The notes under the pieces are model-generated. The model saw only the letters and a program-made list of their open reading frames with translations. It was not told the origin of the DNA and made no database searches. The translations under genes were made by a program, and so were the position numbers. Positions 35,899-47,386 of a stretch of 64,000 nt of DNA are shown here, piece after piece. The first letter of the stretch is position 1, and every line of letters starts with the position of its first letter. Source of the stretch: Rhytidiadelphus loreus (taxonomy: Eukaryota > Streptophyta > Bryopsida > Hypnales > Hylocomiaceae); contig OX344762.1 of NCBI GenBank assembly GCA_947034895.1, forward strand, positions 32,654,760 to 32,718,759. Direction: 5' to 3'.

Positions 35899-36160
35899 GC
35901 GCGATCACCGATTTCTGGCGCGGGGTTTGCTTTTGCGGGGTGCGCGATCACCGATTCCTGGTGCGGGGTTTTGCTTTTGCGGGGTGCGCGATCAGTTCTG
36001 CCTGGTGCGGGGTTTTGCTTTTGCGGGGTGCGCGATCAGTTCTGCCTGGTGCGGGGTTTGCTCTTGCGGTGTGCGCGATCAGTTCTGTCTGGTGCGGGGT
36101 TTGCTTTTGCGGGGTGCGCGATCAGTTCTGCTGGGGTGTGCAAGGTTCACCAGCGTGGAG
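35899..36160. repeat. minisatellite, 43-44 bp x 6
   Basis: GCGCGATCA starts at 35899, 35942, 35986, 36030, 36073 and 36116. Units contain TGGTGCGGGGTT and TTTTGCGGGGT. Related GCGCGATCAGTT pieces at 35757-35820 look like shorter founders. The long open frames here follow from repeat composition and are not genes. Confidence 0.9.
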
Positions 36161-36455
36161 GATGGTGTTCGGGATTGTTTTAGCTTGCTTGTTTGTGCGC
36201 GATCAATTGTGGTGGTGTGTTCAGGTCGGCGGCGTCACGGAGTGCGGGTGTTGTTCGTGTGTTTGTTTGTGCGGGTGTGTTTTCTGCTAGTGTGTTCACG
36301 ACGGTGCTGGGGAATCTTCGGGCGGGGGTTCTGTATGCCTGCGATTTGTTCTGGACTCGTGTTCACGGCACGGCAGCGTGACGAAGGTGTTTGCTCTTGC
36401 TTGTGGAGGGGTTGTTTGGGTTTAGGGTTGTTTGCAGCGGTACTTGTTGAACGAG

Positions 36456-36797
36456 ATGGCGACTTCTATCAAGCTATGGACGATGGAGGAAGACTTCGGT
36501 GTTGCAACTCTGTACAGCAAGGTGAAGGTTTCAGCCGATGAAACCTACGCGTCTTTGAGGCTGCGTCTGGAGGACAAAGCGGCGCTCGAATGGCCATTCG
36601 AATTCTGGGACAACGATGATCAAATCAGAGTTCCGCAGAGGATGGAATCCTTCAGCGACATGCCTGGACATGTTTATGTGCTGCCCCTGCGTGCTGCGGG
36701 CGAAGACAGATCTTCCAAGCGACAGCGCGTGGATGATGCCGATGCGGGTATCGACGCTCTCCCTGAAGACGGAAACTACCTCCCATACTTCAGATGA
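36456..36797 (+). CDS. unrecognised 113-residue protein inside the 2.86-kb element
   Basis: The frame starts MATSIKLWTMEEDF and ends GNYLPYFR. The middle reads SKVKVSADETYASLRLRLED, then WPFEFWDNDDQIRVPQRME. The alternation and spacing suggest a small beta-grasp or ubiquitin-like fold, but this is only an impression. A Lys/Arg patch, SSKRQR, near residue 92 could be a nuclear signal. A plausible 3' splice site (TTTGCAG) ends at 36436, 20 bp before the ATG, so a spliced leader is likely. Balanced codon use, acidic/basic segments and a clean stop support a real or recently real gene, captured by the element with its leader. The family is unknown. Confidence 0.6.
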   Translation: MATSIKLWTMEEDFGVATLYSKVKVSADETYASLRLRLEDKAALEWPFEFWDNDDQIRVPQRMESFSDMPGHVYVLPLRAAGEDRSSKRQRVDDADAGIDALPEDGNYLPYFR

Positions 36798-36839
36798 GTC
36801 CTAAACCTTCGCAGTGGGGCAGAAAAGTTCATGTGGTGG

Positions 36840-37560
36840 TGATATTGTGGGCTACAATGGGATGTACGGGGGGCAATGCGCTTGTTCACATGCATTGTAA
36901 ATGTGGCAGTGTGGATGATGCACAATGCGCTTGTTCACATGTTTGGTAAATGTGGCAGTGTGGATGATGCACAATGCGCTTGTTCACATGTGTGGAAAAT
37001 GTGGCAGTGTGGATGATGCACAATGCGCTTGTTCACATGTGTGGTAAATGTGGCAGTGTGGATGATGCACAATGCGCTTGTTCACATGTGTGGTAAATGT
37101 GGCAGTGTGGATGATGCACAAGTGAAGGATGAGTTGTGGAGGATCGCATGAATTGCATGGACCGTGAGGATTGGTGGAGTCGCTGAACATGGCTGTGGGC
37201 ACAAACCAGTTGAAGTGCTTCTTCAAGTGCAACCGGTTGGCCCTAAACCAAATGCTATTCCTTATGCAATTTTTTTGAATGCATGTGCACATCTTGGGGC
37301 CTTGTAGAGCTGAAAGTAGAGCTGAAAGGAGGACTTCAGTCACATTTGTGTGTGAGGGATGCACTTGTTCACATGTATTGGAAGTGTGGCATCTTTTTTG
37401 ATGCATGACTGTTTTCTGAGAGGCTGCTGGTTTTGTCAATCAGACTTGTGACTTGTGATTTATGGGGTGCAGTATAATCACTTGGAATGTGATGATTGGT
37501 GGATTTGCAGAACATGGTTGTAGGAGTGAAGGAGCTGATCACTTCTCCAATTGGTTTGGG
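36840..37560 (+). pseudogene. pentatricopeptide repeat (PPR) gene remnant
   Basis: Moss-style PPR phrases are readable across shifting frames: NALVHMYGKCGSVDDA-like (from 36874), then WTVRIGGVAEHGCGHKPVEV, then KPNAIPYAIFLNACAHLGAL, then LCVRDALVHMYWKCGIF followed by a stop, then ITWNVMIGGFAEHGC. Intact PPR proteins bind organellar RNA one base per repeat. Here there are several stops and frameshifts and no organelle signal, so it is dead. The NALVHMYGKCG segment has been amplified into a 49-bp tandem array. The remnant ends inside the 2.86-kb element, which probably carried it. Confidence 0.78.
36874..37119. repeat. 49-bp tandem array derived from a PPR codon block
   Basis: Five units start at exactly 36874, 36923, 36972, 37021 and 37070 with CAATGCGCTTGTTCACATG. 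Each covers the codons for NALVHMYGKCGSVDDA. As 49 is not a multiple of 3, each unit shifts the frame, so the array cannot encode repeated PPR helices. Units are nearly identical, so amplification is recent. An apparent 151-codon minus-strand frame over the array is a by-product. Confidence 0.9.
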
Positions 37561-37774
37561 GTGACTATGAGTCTCATGTACAAGTAGACATTTGTGTCAT
37601 AGACTCTAAATTTTTTTTCACATGTGTTGGATGGCTTAGAACTGCAGCTTGTTGCCATAGTTCTTGTAGGGGCCTGAAAATTCAAAAAAACAAATAAATA
37701 CCCCCCCTAAAAATACCCCAGCGCCGCACGTGGTACCCAGAAAATACGAAGAGTGTCCTCCCCGGGGATTGGCA

Positions 37775-39020
37775 TAATAAATTGTAGCCATAGAAAAATT
37801 GTAGACTTGAGGTCTTTTTTTTTGCCAATTTTCTTTTCATTCCATCCCTACATGAATTGATTTAGAACCTCACACAAAAATCATTAAGCAACAAGTGAGA
37901 ACACTAGTTACATTCTTGAAGAATTGATAAAATTAGCTTTTTCAACATGGAAGGATGTACTGACACTCCTATTTTCCATACAAGTATAAAACAAGTTAGG
38001 GAACAATATTTTTAGAAGGGCAATGTACAATAATTTGTCTATTTTTTATAGCTTCTAAAGAAATCTCTTGAAAATATTCACCACTTGGTAGAAATCATGG
38101 ATGTTCAAGCCTATGGACAAACTGTAGTGTCCAAAAAAAGTAGTTTAGTGTATATTATTTTGAAGACCATTATGATTTGGCCTCAAAAAGTGGCTTATTA
38201 AAACGAGTTCTCCAAAAAAGAATAAAAAACCATTGTTTTATACTTGTACACTAATTATTGTGAACAATTGTTGTGGATTCATTGTGTTTTATTGAAGTAT
38301 TTTTGTACTACTTTTGTGTTGTATCAACAAAAATGGACTTTTGTAAAGTAGTCCTCAAAACCAATCACATTACATTACATTTTTATTTTTGATGGTATTT
38401 TTTTGTACTTTTATAGTGTCAGTAGCCTAAGCATTTTAGCTTCCTTACACCCCATGACTTTTAGACCCGGTTTACACCAGATCCAAAGGTGAAGGGGCAA
38501 AAAGTTTATAAGGTTTTGATTGGATGAAATAGAAAAGTCATTGAAAAATATTTTCACACCGTGAAATGAGGGGTTACGGGAGTCCAAGAAGGTCCAACAA
38601 TGTAGAGTACACTTTTCTCCTATGTAGTAGAAAATTCTTCAAATTTTGTGTCCTAGAATTTATACTCAGATCCACATCAAAGAGGTGGTTTTGATTGAAA
38701 TTTGTGGGGTGGTCATTGAAAAGTGTTATTTTTAAATTTTCTTTAAACTCTTTTTCCATTTTATATCTTCTTGGTAGCTTACATCAATTTAAAGGTCATG
38801 GCATTTAAAGAAAGACTTCTCAATTTTAACTTAGAGAAGGAGACTTTTGAATTTTTTGTGCCCCTTGTTTCTAGACATTGTAATCAAGCCTTATATGTCA
38901 ACCCTAAAAGTCTAAAACGTTGTGGAAGATTTTAAATGTCCAATGAATGACTTTCAAGGAACCTAAGGTAGGAATACCAATAACGGTGCCTACCTCATAA
39001 ATGACATTGTAGCTATCAAT
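37775..39020. other. AT-rich spacer with a dispersed repeat
   Basis: No gene. The stretch 38463-38610 (GGTTTACACCAGATCC, TGATTGGATGAAAT, GAGTCCAAGAAGGTCCAA) has a diverged direct copy at about 49938-50080. Confidence 0.5.
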
Positions 39021-39257
39021 CACTATAAGAAACCTGCATTTTAGGTGACCTTTTGTAATTTTTCCAAATGGATTTTAGGTAACATCAGAAGAAAAAAAAT
39101 TGTATTTTTTTTGTCAATAATCATGTCTAATATAACATCCACATATTATATTAAATGTGATTATTGACAAAAAAAAAAGGGGGGGGGTTTTGACGTCACC
39201 TAAAATCCATCTGAAAAAATTACAAAATGTCATCTAAAACACGAGTTTCTTATAGTG
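39021..39257. mobile_element. CACTA-type foldback MITE, CACTATAAGAAA ends, copy 2
   Basis: A 237-bp element. It starts CACTATAAGAAACCTGCATT, ends with the complement (AGTTTCTTATAGTG), and is flanked by AAT at 39018-39020 and 39258-39260. The arms also share TTTAGGTGAC and TTACAAAA blocks. Same terminal family as 15821-16167, different interior. Confidence 0.82.
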
Positions 39258-39494
39258 AATGGCATGAACAATGATGTGCTGGCATGGAAACCAAATTTTT
39301 TGGGATCTAGCTCTCTTAATAGAATTTTGTAGGGTGCCATTATAGCATTAGAGAATATTAATTATGGGTGAGTTGCTCAAACCGGTTTGCAACTTACAAT
39401 ATTTGCTAAATGATAAAAGAGGTGCCAATTTGAGGTTCAAGGGAGACGGAGGTTGGTTCCACATTAGAGAGGGTAGTTCATTCAACGCCGGTCC

Positions 39495-39970
39495 TAGACT
39501 TCACAATTTCTTTCTAAGTTTACAGTTACACGATATCTTGTGACCTCATAAACAATTCATGGTCATACAAGACATTGGGTTTTGATATATTCGCAATGCC
39601 ACAGTTATTGAATGTGGCTCACAATCAAGAGAACGTGAAGAACAAGCAAGCATCCAAAAAGCTTCACATCACCATATTTTAACTGTATATGATACTATTC
39701 CTACCTTATTCACTTAGGAATTTGATAATCCCTGGATGAATATTATTCCTCCTCCCATCCACTTGATCACAAACAACTATTCACAACAATTTCTTTCTTT
39801 CTAAATTTAGAGTTACACAATTTCTTGTGACCTCAAAATCGATTCATGCATAGTCACAAGAGTTGTTGGGTTTTGATATATTCGCAATGGCAGATTTATC
39901 ACTCAATGTGGCTCATAATTGAAGAGAGAACGTGAAGAAGAAGCATCCGAAAGCTTCACATCCATCGCCG
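39495..39970. repeat. diverged tandem duplication, about 280 bp x 2
   Basis: TTGGGTTTTGATATATTCGC occurs at about 39568 and 39867. The copies share TTTCTTTCTAA, TTGTGACCTCA, AATGTGGCTCA and GAACGTGAAGAA in the same order. Confidence 0.7.
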
Positions 39971-40771
39971 TGTACGGTATTCCTTCCTTAAATTAAATTA
40001 GTATCCATCTAGAAATCTAGAAATCAGATAATTATCTGGGCTGACTAGCTACCTGGAGATAGGGTCACCTCATTTTCCGGCCAAGACCACACCATCAACA
40101 ACACAGAATTTAAAAAAATGAAAAATAAAAACAAACCACAGTCTCCACATTCTTTTTTACTTCTCTCAGTGCACATGCCGCCGCTTACTTGGCCAAGACT
40201 CAGAGTCCACTCACCAGCCAACGCGGCGGCACCAAGATGTACAGACTACAGACTGTAAGTACTCCAGGCAGACTCACTGTTCCAGACCCGAGACTCGTCT
40301 TTTGCCGTGGGCCAGAGCTAAGCTAATTTTCATAAAACTATCAGATACTTCCCGCATGCGCCATCAGTCTAAAAATGGCTCCCGCATGCCCCAGATGCGC
40401 TCTCAGGTTTCCATTTCAGGCAACGCGGATGTCAGTGCATGACATAATCATACTAATTCAGGCTGCTGGATCCGTCTTTTCTCCGTATAATTTTAATAAT
40501 TGAGGAGCTAGATAGCTCAGGAGCAGACATTTTGGAGGAACTGGTCATGCCTTGTGAATTAAGTTAACGCTTGGGTGGTCCGTTTACACTCCCGGGTACA
40601 AGAAGGCGCAGGGGTCGAGGGAGAAGATTCATTCATATCCATTAGCAATCAGTAGTGGCTACCCCGAAGTTAACCACTTCCTAGCTGCATGAGTAGTGTG
40701 CCCACTCAGCAAAGGCTTCAGTTGGGAGTTGGGAATGCATGAGCACTGCGATAGTAACTTCCTACTGTAGC

Positions 40772-40779
40772 TATTTAAA
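40772..40779 (+). promoter_or_regulatory. TATA-like element upstream of the small protein gene at 40996
   Basis: TATTTAAA lies 217 bp before the ATG. It is followed by a CT- and GT-rich leader including a GCGCGCG/GTGTGTG microsatellite (40929-40975). Assigned by position only. Confidence 0.35.
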
Positions 40780-40995
40780 AAGTAACCCAACAATCGAGTT
40801 CGGTACGTAGAAAAGCAAGCTAGCTAGCGCTTGTTGCTTGCTTGCTTGCTCGCTCTTCGGTTTGTACTTTCGATCTGGTCATCTTGTGAGTGTCGAAGTC
40901 TATTTCAGGACTCTGAGGCTGGGTGATTGTGTGTGCCCGCGCGCGCGTGTGTGTGTCTCCTGGTGTGTGTACGTTTGAGTTTGTAGTAGGAGATT

Positions 40996-41322
40996 ATGGG
41001 AGGAGAAGTTAAAGAGGATGAGTTTCTGGAGGGAAGTGTGCTGGGGGCGTCGTTCTGGCGATGGTGGAAGCGAGCTTGGGTAGGCGGGGAAGAAATCGAG
41101 ACTCCTGCTGTCGACAAGGAGGATGAGCAGGTGCTTGCAATTGCAGATGCCAAGGTGTCGATGATTCCAGCACAAGAGTTTGTGTGCATTGCTGCTGTGG
41201 TGCCGCGGCCTCGACGTCCTCGTCGCCCTGCGAAGTCCAAGCCTATCGATATTCCCACGAAGAAGGCTGTGTCGGTGCCCGTTTTTGAAGTAGCCGAGGA
41301 TAAGCGGTACTGGTATCAATAA
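40996..41322 (+). CDS. unrecognised 108-residue protein
   Basis: A single open frame, MGGEVKEDEFLEGS to KRYWYQ. A tryptophan-rich stretch near the N-terminus (FWRWWKRAWVGG, residues 20-31) is followed by an acidic part (EEIETPAVDKEDEQ) and a basic Pro-Arg segment (VPRPRRPRRPAKSKP, residues 69-83). No signal peptide or membrane segment was seen. The G+C content is well above the flanks, the stop is clean, and a TATA-like site plus a leader with simple repeats lie upstream. It therefore looks like an intronless lineage-specific gene. The Arg-rich segment might bind nucleic acid or serve as a nuclear signal. Not assigned to any family. Confidence 0.6.
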   Translation: MGGEVKEDEFLEGSVLGASFWRWWKRAWVGGEEIETPAVDKEDEQVLAIADAKVSMIPAQEFVCIAAVVPRPRRPRRPAKSKPIDIPTKKAVSVPVFEVAEDKRYWYQ

Positions 41323-44122
41323 TATCAGCTGGTCTGTACTACGCAGACCTTAATTTGCAAAGTTTTTTTGATAGCTAGAAGAGTGTTCAACTCAATCATA
41401 CACATGAAAATCTTATAGGCCAAATTTTTACCTCTGGATGGAGGGACGTACGAGGGCTCACTGTTCCCTTTGGGTGTACACCTTTGGTACATGTCCTCTC
41501 GATCCATATACTGAGTGGGTGTATCCCGAGTAAACTTCACCCTTGATTTTATCACTTGGAGTTAATTAGTGCAGACTGGAGAGAGCGTTTCAATTGTAGT
41601 ATTGAATGCTACAACGACATCTTGTACAGTACATGGGAGTATTTCACCCATTACCGAAGCTTAATTTTGGCAGTACGGTAAATTATTTCAGGAGCCTGCT
41701 CAGGTGGCAAGGCCACCTACCCTTTACGAATTCGCTGGTCGGCAATATTGAAAAATATCCCTTAAGTTTGAGTGCAAGAAAATTTTGTACATTGACAACA
41801 GAAATGAAGAGCTTGTGTATCTAAATGTCATTCGGAGTGTGCTGGCATGGATTTGGTAGAGTGCGTGACTGCGTGTGATTGCATGCTGGCCCTCGATCGA
41901 TCATAAATTAGTTGCATACTCTAGAGAGTGAAGCAAGTGACTGGGACAGTAGGACATGACGTAAGTTCTGTGACGAGGCCACAGACTGTCCCACACTCCC
42001 ACTCAGAGTCTAAAATTTAAGGGGATTACCGAAAGATTATTGATCTGATTGACCTTTGGATTTTGTTCCAATTCAGTATGGCAGTGACTGATCTGAGCCA
42101 GTGTGGTCCTCTCTAAGTTAGTACCGCTCTCCTTCATTGTCCCATACGAGTTCACGTTCATTGTTTGCCAAGCACGTCATACCATGATTAACTGTCTCGT
42201 GACGTTAATAACATGATTAACTGTCTTGTGACGTACTTTGTAAAGCATTAAATTTCTACCTGCTAAATATCACCACGTACCGTTCCATAAGATTGTCCGG
42301 TCCTGCAATCGATTCGAATCTGAGTCATGTGCGTACTTCTGACTTGCAACACAGAGATTACGTTAATTATTGGGCGTCTGAGGTCTGTACAATTGTAAGT
42401 ACATTGTACTAAACCCCCTTGTCAACAAAGTGATGGTGTTTTCTATAAGTGACTGTACAGACAATACAGTGGCAATCTTCATCACCGACCTTTTCTTGAA
42501 TTGAGATCCAGAATCGAATGCAAGCAGGCTGAAATTAAAACACGGTTGTGTGAGTGTGAATGTCACCGAGATTGCTTGGCATGGATAAGTTTCAATGAAT
42601 TCACCACCGACATTGGAAATGTTTGGGAACTCCGTATCATCGATCGATCCCTCAAGATCGATCCTCACTGGTGACGGACTGCGAAGAAATTATGGAGTTC
42701 GTGACTTGTCCGGCTTTATCCCAAATGCTTTCTCGCCCAATCTCGGGCATGGATAAGAATGAATCATGCAAACAAACATATTCTTGAATATCTTGCTTAA
42801 TTTTTTGAAGTGGGTTTCATGTGCCTCTTCGTCAGAAGACTATCTTCAAACTTTAAAAAGGATTATATATCTGAGATCTCCAGCATTTTATTTTTTAAGG
42901 GGCAAAAAAATAGCCAAAATTCACCCGCTGTCCATTTACTTCGATTTTTACTAAATGATTTAAAGGGAAATTGATTTTTTTTTTTTTTTACCTACTTGCA
43001 CAATTGTATTTAACCATTTGACCTCATGCCAAAAGTTCTTATCACCATTGAGTTGGATAAGCACCAAGCTGTAATTACCTATACTACTCTCATTGTGGCC
43101 ATACATTCAGAATAAGGTCGCCAAAACTTAACCATTAGATAGCAACTTTTTGCGTGCCTAATCAATACTTCAACGTCCAATATACTAATGCACACTTCCC
43201 AATGCACTTGTTTGTTGCTATCTTAGGGCCGCTTTATACCTAGAGGTTGGACCAATTTTTTATGAGGTTGATTGCACAAAATTTCAACCTCTTTTGGATT
43301 GGAGGTCGTCTTCAACTTTTCATTAGAATAAGATTGTAATAGGGGTGAATATTCCCATATCTAAAGGCCTTGGGGCCAAAAAGCCAGCACGATTCAATAA
43401 AACCTAGAAAAAAAAGAAAAAAGGGTTGAAATTTTCAAGGCCGCTTTACACCTAGAGGCTAGGCCAATTCCTTTAGATTGATCGTACAACATCCATCGGA
43501 TCCGATTTGTTGAAAAAATAAATATTTTATAAAAAATGTTTTTTAAAATTGAAATCTGACATTTATCCCTAAGCCAAGAATTGACCTCCTACGTTTGACA
43601 CATACAATTCAGCGAGCTTGGACCATGTTAGATCATGTCCTTGGGGATGAAAAAATGTATTGCACCAAATTGGCCCGGATTCAAGGTTTAACACTTGTAG
43701 CCATGCTATTTCAAAAGTTTGAATGAATGTCACCTATTTCCAACAATGTTAGCTTAAATTAAAAGTTTTTGTATTAACTATTACATTTTTAATTATATGT
43801 GTATATTCTATTTTTATTATTTTTCTATTTTATTTTAACATTTTCATTATTACTTTAGTAAAAAAGAACATGCTTCTAATGAAATTATATATTTTATGCT
43901 TTTTCTTTTCTATCAATTTACATGCAAGATACTTAAATAAGATGTATAAGTTTTAATAATTATTCCACAAAATAATGTATTATCTTAATATACATCTTCT
44001 AATAATATTTGCAAAACGATTGATTTAAAAAGAACTGAATGAATATATAATAAATTTCTTAGTTGTTAAGAAGAAGAAAAATAAGGTAAGTGGAAGCACT
44101 TGGAGGTAATTTTTGGAAAAGC
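41323..44122. other. spacer, no gene seen
   Basis: The first 1.4 kb has moderate G+C and probably includes the 3' UTR of the small gene. Two direct copies of GGCCGCTTTA-ACCTAGAGG at about 43228 and 43441 belong to a repeat also glimpsed near 55670 and 56570. No exon was recognised. Confidence 0.5.
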
Positions 44123-44254
44123 CACTAGTAGAAAATTAGGCCCAATTTGTTGTTTTGGTCGCGTTGATCATCAACAAATTTTTGTTGATCAACAAAATTC
44201 TATTAATAATCAACGCAACCAAAACAACAGATTGGACCTAATTTTCTACTAGTG
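44123..44254. mobile_element. CACTA-type foldback MITE, CACTAGTAGAAAAT ends, copy 1
   Basis: A 132-bp palindromic element with ends CACTAGTAGAAAATTAGG and complement. Arms match through TTGTTGTTTTGGT. It is flanked by AGC at 44120-44122 and 44255-44257. Confidence 0.85.
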
Positions 44255-44894
44255 AGCAAAATCACTTGATGTTCCCCAAACCACCTTCAATTGCTTCTAG
44301 TTGCCTTATTTTTCTTCTTTTTAACAACTAAGAAGTCATTGTGATATTGTTATATATTCATTCAGTTCTTTATAAATCAATCTTTCTGTAAATATGATTA
44401 GAAAATGCATATTAAGATAATACATTATTATGTGGAATAATTATTAATAGTTATATTTTTTATTTAAATATCTTGTAAGACTTGTAAGTCAAAATCATGT
44501 ACTTATATGCCTTTCAACTTTTGGAATTATATTAACAAGTTTGTTGAAAGTATGTATGAAAATTTTTAGCCATTTGATAAATAACTTTTAAATCGGGTTT
44601 GAAATTTTCTAGGCATTAAGTTAGTAGTGAAACCCACTAATGGTAAAAATTCTTCAAGAATCTAACAATTATTGCATAAAGAAAGGTCTGCTCAAAATTG
44701 AAAAATGGCTTGAAATCATGCCTCGGGACTTTAAGGGTTAACTCAATTCTATCAAATTGGTATGAAAAAAAAGTTTCTTCTTAACGTTTCAAGTAGTACT
44801 TTAGATGACAAGACATTATTTAAACAATTAATCTCCCTCAAGCACTCTTAATATTCATCAATCATCATCCCAAATACGAACTTTGAAATGCTTA

Positions 44895-45377
44895 ACCCCT
44901 AAAGTCCCAAGGCCATTTTTTTGCCAAAACCACTTAAAACTACCACTTTTGCTACGTTCACCTATATGAAATAATTTTTAAAATAATTTTTAGAATCTAA
45001 CTGTAGGATCTTGTTCTACACTTGTCTTAGATCATGTGCTAAAAAATTTGTAATGTTTGATAGTGTATATTGAAAGATATTAGCATTCAAAGTGGAAGAA
45101 AAAAAATTCTTATGATTGCCCACAAAACAAGAAACTCCATAACTTTCACATCACTAATCTAAATGGAATGAATCAAAGCTTCCTATTTAGAAGAAAATAT
45201 AATCTATAAGAAAAGAAATATTAAAATTTTTATTTCAATTTTTTGCTACCCGGTCTCCACCATTTTGAGGTTATTGTAACACAACTTTTGCTTCTGGGCA
45301 TCGATTGGAATAAAAAATTATAGGAACTTGCTTAAAATCCATTTTGTTCCTTGTAGGGACAATGGGACTTTAGGGGT
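44895..45377. mobile_element. TA-flanked element, ACCCCTAAAGTCCC ends, copy 1
   Basis: Ends are ACCCCTAAAGTCCC and, inverted, GGGACTTTAGGGGT, each followed outward by TA. The 483-bp interior has an inverted-orientation homologue at 55805-56387 (CACTTAAAACTACCA / TGGTAGTTTTGAGTG). A TA target suggests Tc1/mariner, but no transposase was seen. Confidence 0.65.
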
Positions 45378-46249
45378 TAAAAGTGTAGCACCCACGGTCG
45401 TATTTTGTGGCACTTGGATGATTTCAAGTAAGTAATATATTTAACGAAGAAAAATGCTTTTTCATCTAATATTTTTGGGAAAAGTTCTTTGAATGCATGT
45501 GCATGGGATGTTGTAGGAAATGATCTTATCAAGGTATTATTGTGTATTCTCTAGAAGAAGATGCTAAAAAATGGATCACAAAATATGCCTTTTAAGTGTA
45601 TTTTGGCAATTTGTACTTCCTTGTTCTTTTTCTAAATTTGAGCCCAACTAATGAGTTGAAATTGACAAAGTATTGTTTCTATTGTGATTTGAAAATTTGA
45701 AATATTCTTAAAATTGAATCTTTTATTGCAATTTGAACTTTGGGCCTATAACCATGTTCCATTCATTTTCTAATTATAGAATGATACAAATATTTGGTTT
45801 ACACGATGATGAATTGCACGCATTACATGTTTTTTGACTTGCCAAGAGGGTGGTTTCAAGTTGGTTCCCACTATTAGGAACCAACTTGCATTGTTTGGAA
45901 TTTTTTATATTAAATTTTTATTTTTATTTTTATTTTTATTAATTTATAAAAGATAAAATTGATGCCTACTGACGTAGCAGTCTCTCAACTACATCAACAG
46001 GATGCGTGGTAGAGATCAAATGCAAGGGAATGCAAAGAGAACTCATAGCCCTTAACAAAGACTACATCTAATCTAATGATATTGTACACCTCAAAGGTTA
46101 AATTTTTAGATTTCTTAAGAATATTTTGTATTTGATATGAAATTCACTTAATCATGTCCTTCGAAAACCACAATCTTTGCATGCAGTTCAAAGGCGATGC
46201 AATCTCGTTGTAATTAATTTGATGAGTTGATGGTTTGATGGAGTCTAGG

Positions 46250-46860
46250 TTTCAATACATCCAATGAAACGTCAATTCGGGGCGCGCAAATTGTGACAAT
46301 CAACTGGAGAAAGCACTTCAGTACATATCTATCGAGTTAAGTTAGGGTTCAAGATCGAGTGCCTTCGGAGAGTGCCGATGTCGTAAATTTCTGCCAATAA
46401 CGAAATTGACGTCAGTGATCTTAGGTGACACCGATGTTGAATTTCAATTCAGCCACACCTGCCCAGCAAACTCTCGATTGCAAGCTCGCTCCCTTGAATT
46501 CAAGCAATCACGTCCTTCGAAAATCCGATCTCTGCAGTTCCAGGACGATGGAATCTAAGATCAGACTGTCGTAACGACATAGAATTACTTGTTTGACGGA
46601 GTCTCGGTTTGCTTAACATGCAATCAGACGTCAATTCAGAGCGCCCAAATCGTGACTGACATTCAACTCTACAATTAAAGTAGGACTGGTGCAGAGTGAA
46701 GTTAAATTTCTGGCTTAAGCCTCTTGAAAAGTGACAATGTCGGTCATTTCTCCCAATCTAACGAAATTGACATCAGTGATCTGCGGAGAAACCGCTGTTG
46801 AACTCCAATTCAGATGATTTCTCGACCATGCACATGAGCGAACAAATTGCAAATCTCGCT
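46250..46860. repeat. diverged tandem duplication, about 360 bp x 2
   Basis: CGTCAATTC-G-GCGC-CAAAT occurs near 46270 and 46631; AACGAAATTGAC-TCAGTGATCT occurs near 46399 and 46759. Order and spacing are conserved. The unit contains an M1-like ACGAAATTGAC core. Confidence 0.65.
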
Positions 46861-46949
46861 CCCTAGAATGTGAAGCTGCCAAGTGGAATGATAAGGAGCC
46901 GAGTGCCGAAGTTAACCATCAGTCCTGCCGAATTGAATCTCCGAATCAG

Positions 46950-47174
46950 TCACTCACCGATCCATTTGCGAAGGTGCCGGGGATGATCGATCAAATCTAG
47001 CGAGGCCGCGCGCGATTTCAGAGGTCGGCTATGCAAATTTAATATCCGGAATTCCGTAAGGTACATCTTTGGCCGTGCGTCACCATGGCCAAAGAACCGA
47101 TCGGCAAGGTCTGCAAGAGAAATGCACTCCATGCCCAACCCTCCAGTTTTGGCAACAACAATCGCGGCACGCAT
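46950..47174 (-). CDS. possible first exon of an unrecognised gene
   Basis: A 74-codon frame, MRAAIVVAKTGGLGMECISL to LRKWIGE, in a local G+C peak. A good 5' splice site (GGTGAGTGA) overlaps its end, so it may be an exon rather than a whole gene. No partner exon could be followed downstream on the minus strand, where the tandem duplication begins. No domain recognised. It might also be part of a repeat. Confidence 0.3.
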   Translation of the reverse strand: MRAAIVVAKTGGLGMECISLADLADRFFGHGDARPKMYLTEFRILNLHSRPLKSRAASLDLIDHPRHLRKWIGE

Positions 47175-47386
47175 TCCGGCGTACCCTACGCGGGGTTCGT
47201 AAGAAACCTACCGCACCCGGGTGGTCAAAAACATAATTCTTAAAGTGGATGTCGAAATTTTTGGAAATTTATTTTGAAAAAAATGGGTTTTTTCTTCGAA
47301 TGGACAAAAAAGGAAAAGTGTGGAATAGTTACGTGTAGAATATTTCTAGTTTTGGGGAGATTCAGTAATTACTCGATAAGGTAGTC

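Larger units (their letters stand above)
34904..37766. mobile_element. 2.86-kb transposon-like element carrying an ORF and a PPR pseudogene
   Basis: Ends are CTAGGGGAGGACACTC at the left and GAGTGTCCTCCCCGGG at the right, an inverted match with further partial matches inward (GCGGCG and the A-rich stretch before TAGGG). Immediately outside is a perfect 8-bp duplication, GATTGGCA, at 34896-34903 and 37767-37774. An 8-bp duplication fits hAT; Mutator normally makes 9. The interior is much richer in G+C than the flanks. It holds three minisatellites of different period, an intact 113-codon frame and a decayed PPR segment. No transposase was recognised, so this looks like a non-autonomous element with captured host sequence. 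Confidence 0.75.

Noticed and set aside
35733..36541. Overlapping plus-strand frames of 102-214 codons with GVCFCGVRDQF-like repeats
   Set aside because: They come from the 44-bp GC-rich minisatellite, which lacks stop codons in several frames at once.
36984..37439. 151-codon minus-strand frame with His/Cys-rich repeats
   Set aside because: It is the reverse reading of the 49-bp PPR-derived array; its repeats follow the array, not a protein design.
40929..40975. GCGCGCG/GTGTGTG tract as a regulatory site
   Set aside because: It is a simple microsatellite in a leader; nothing shows function.
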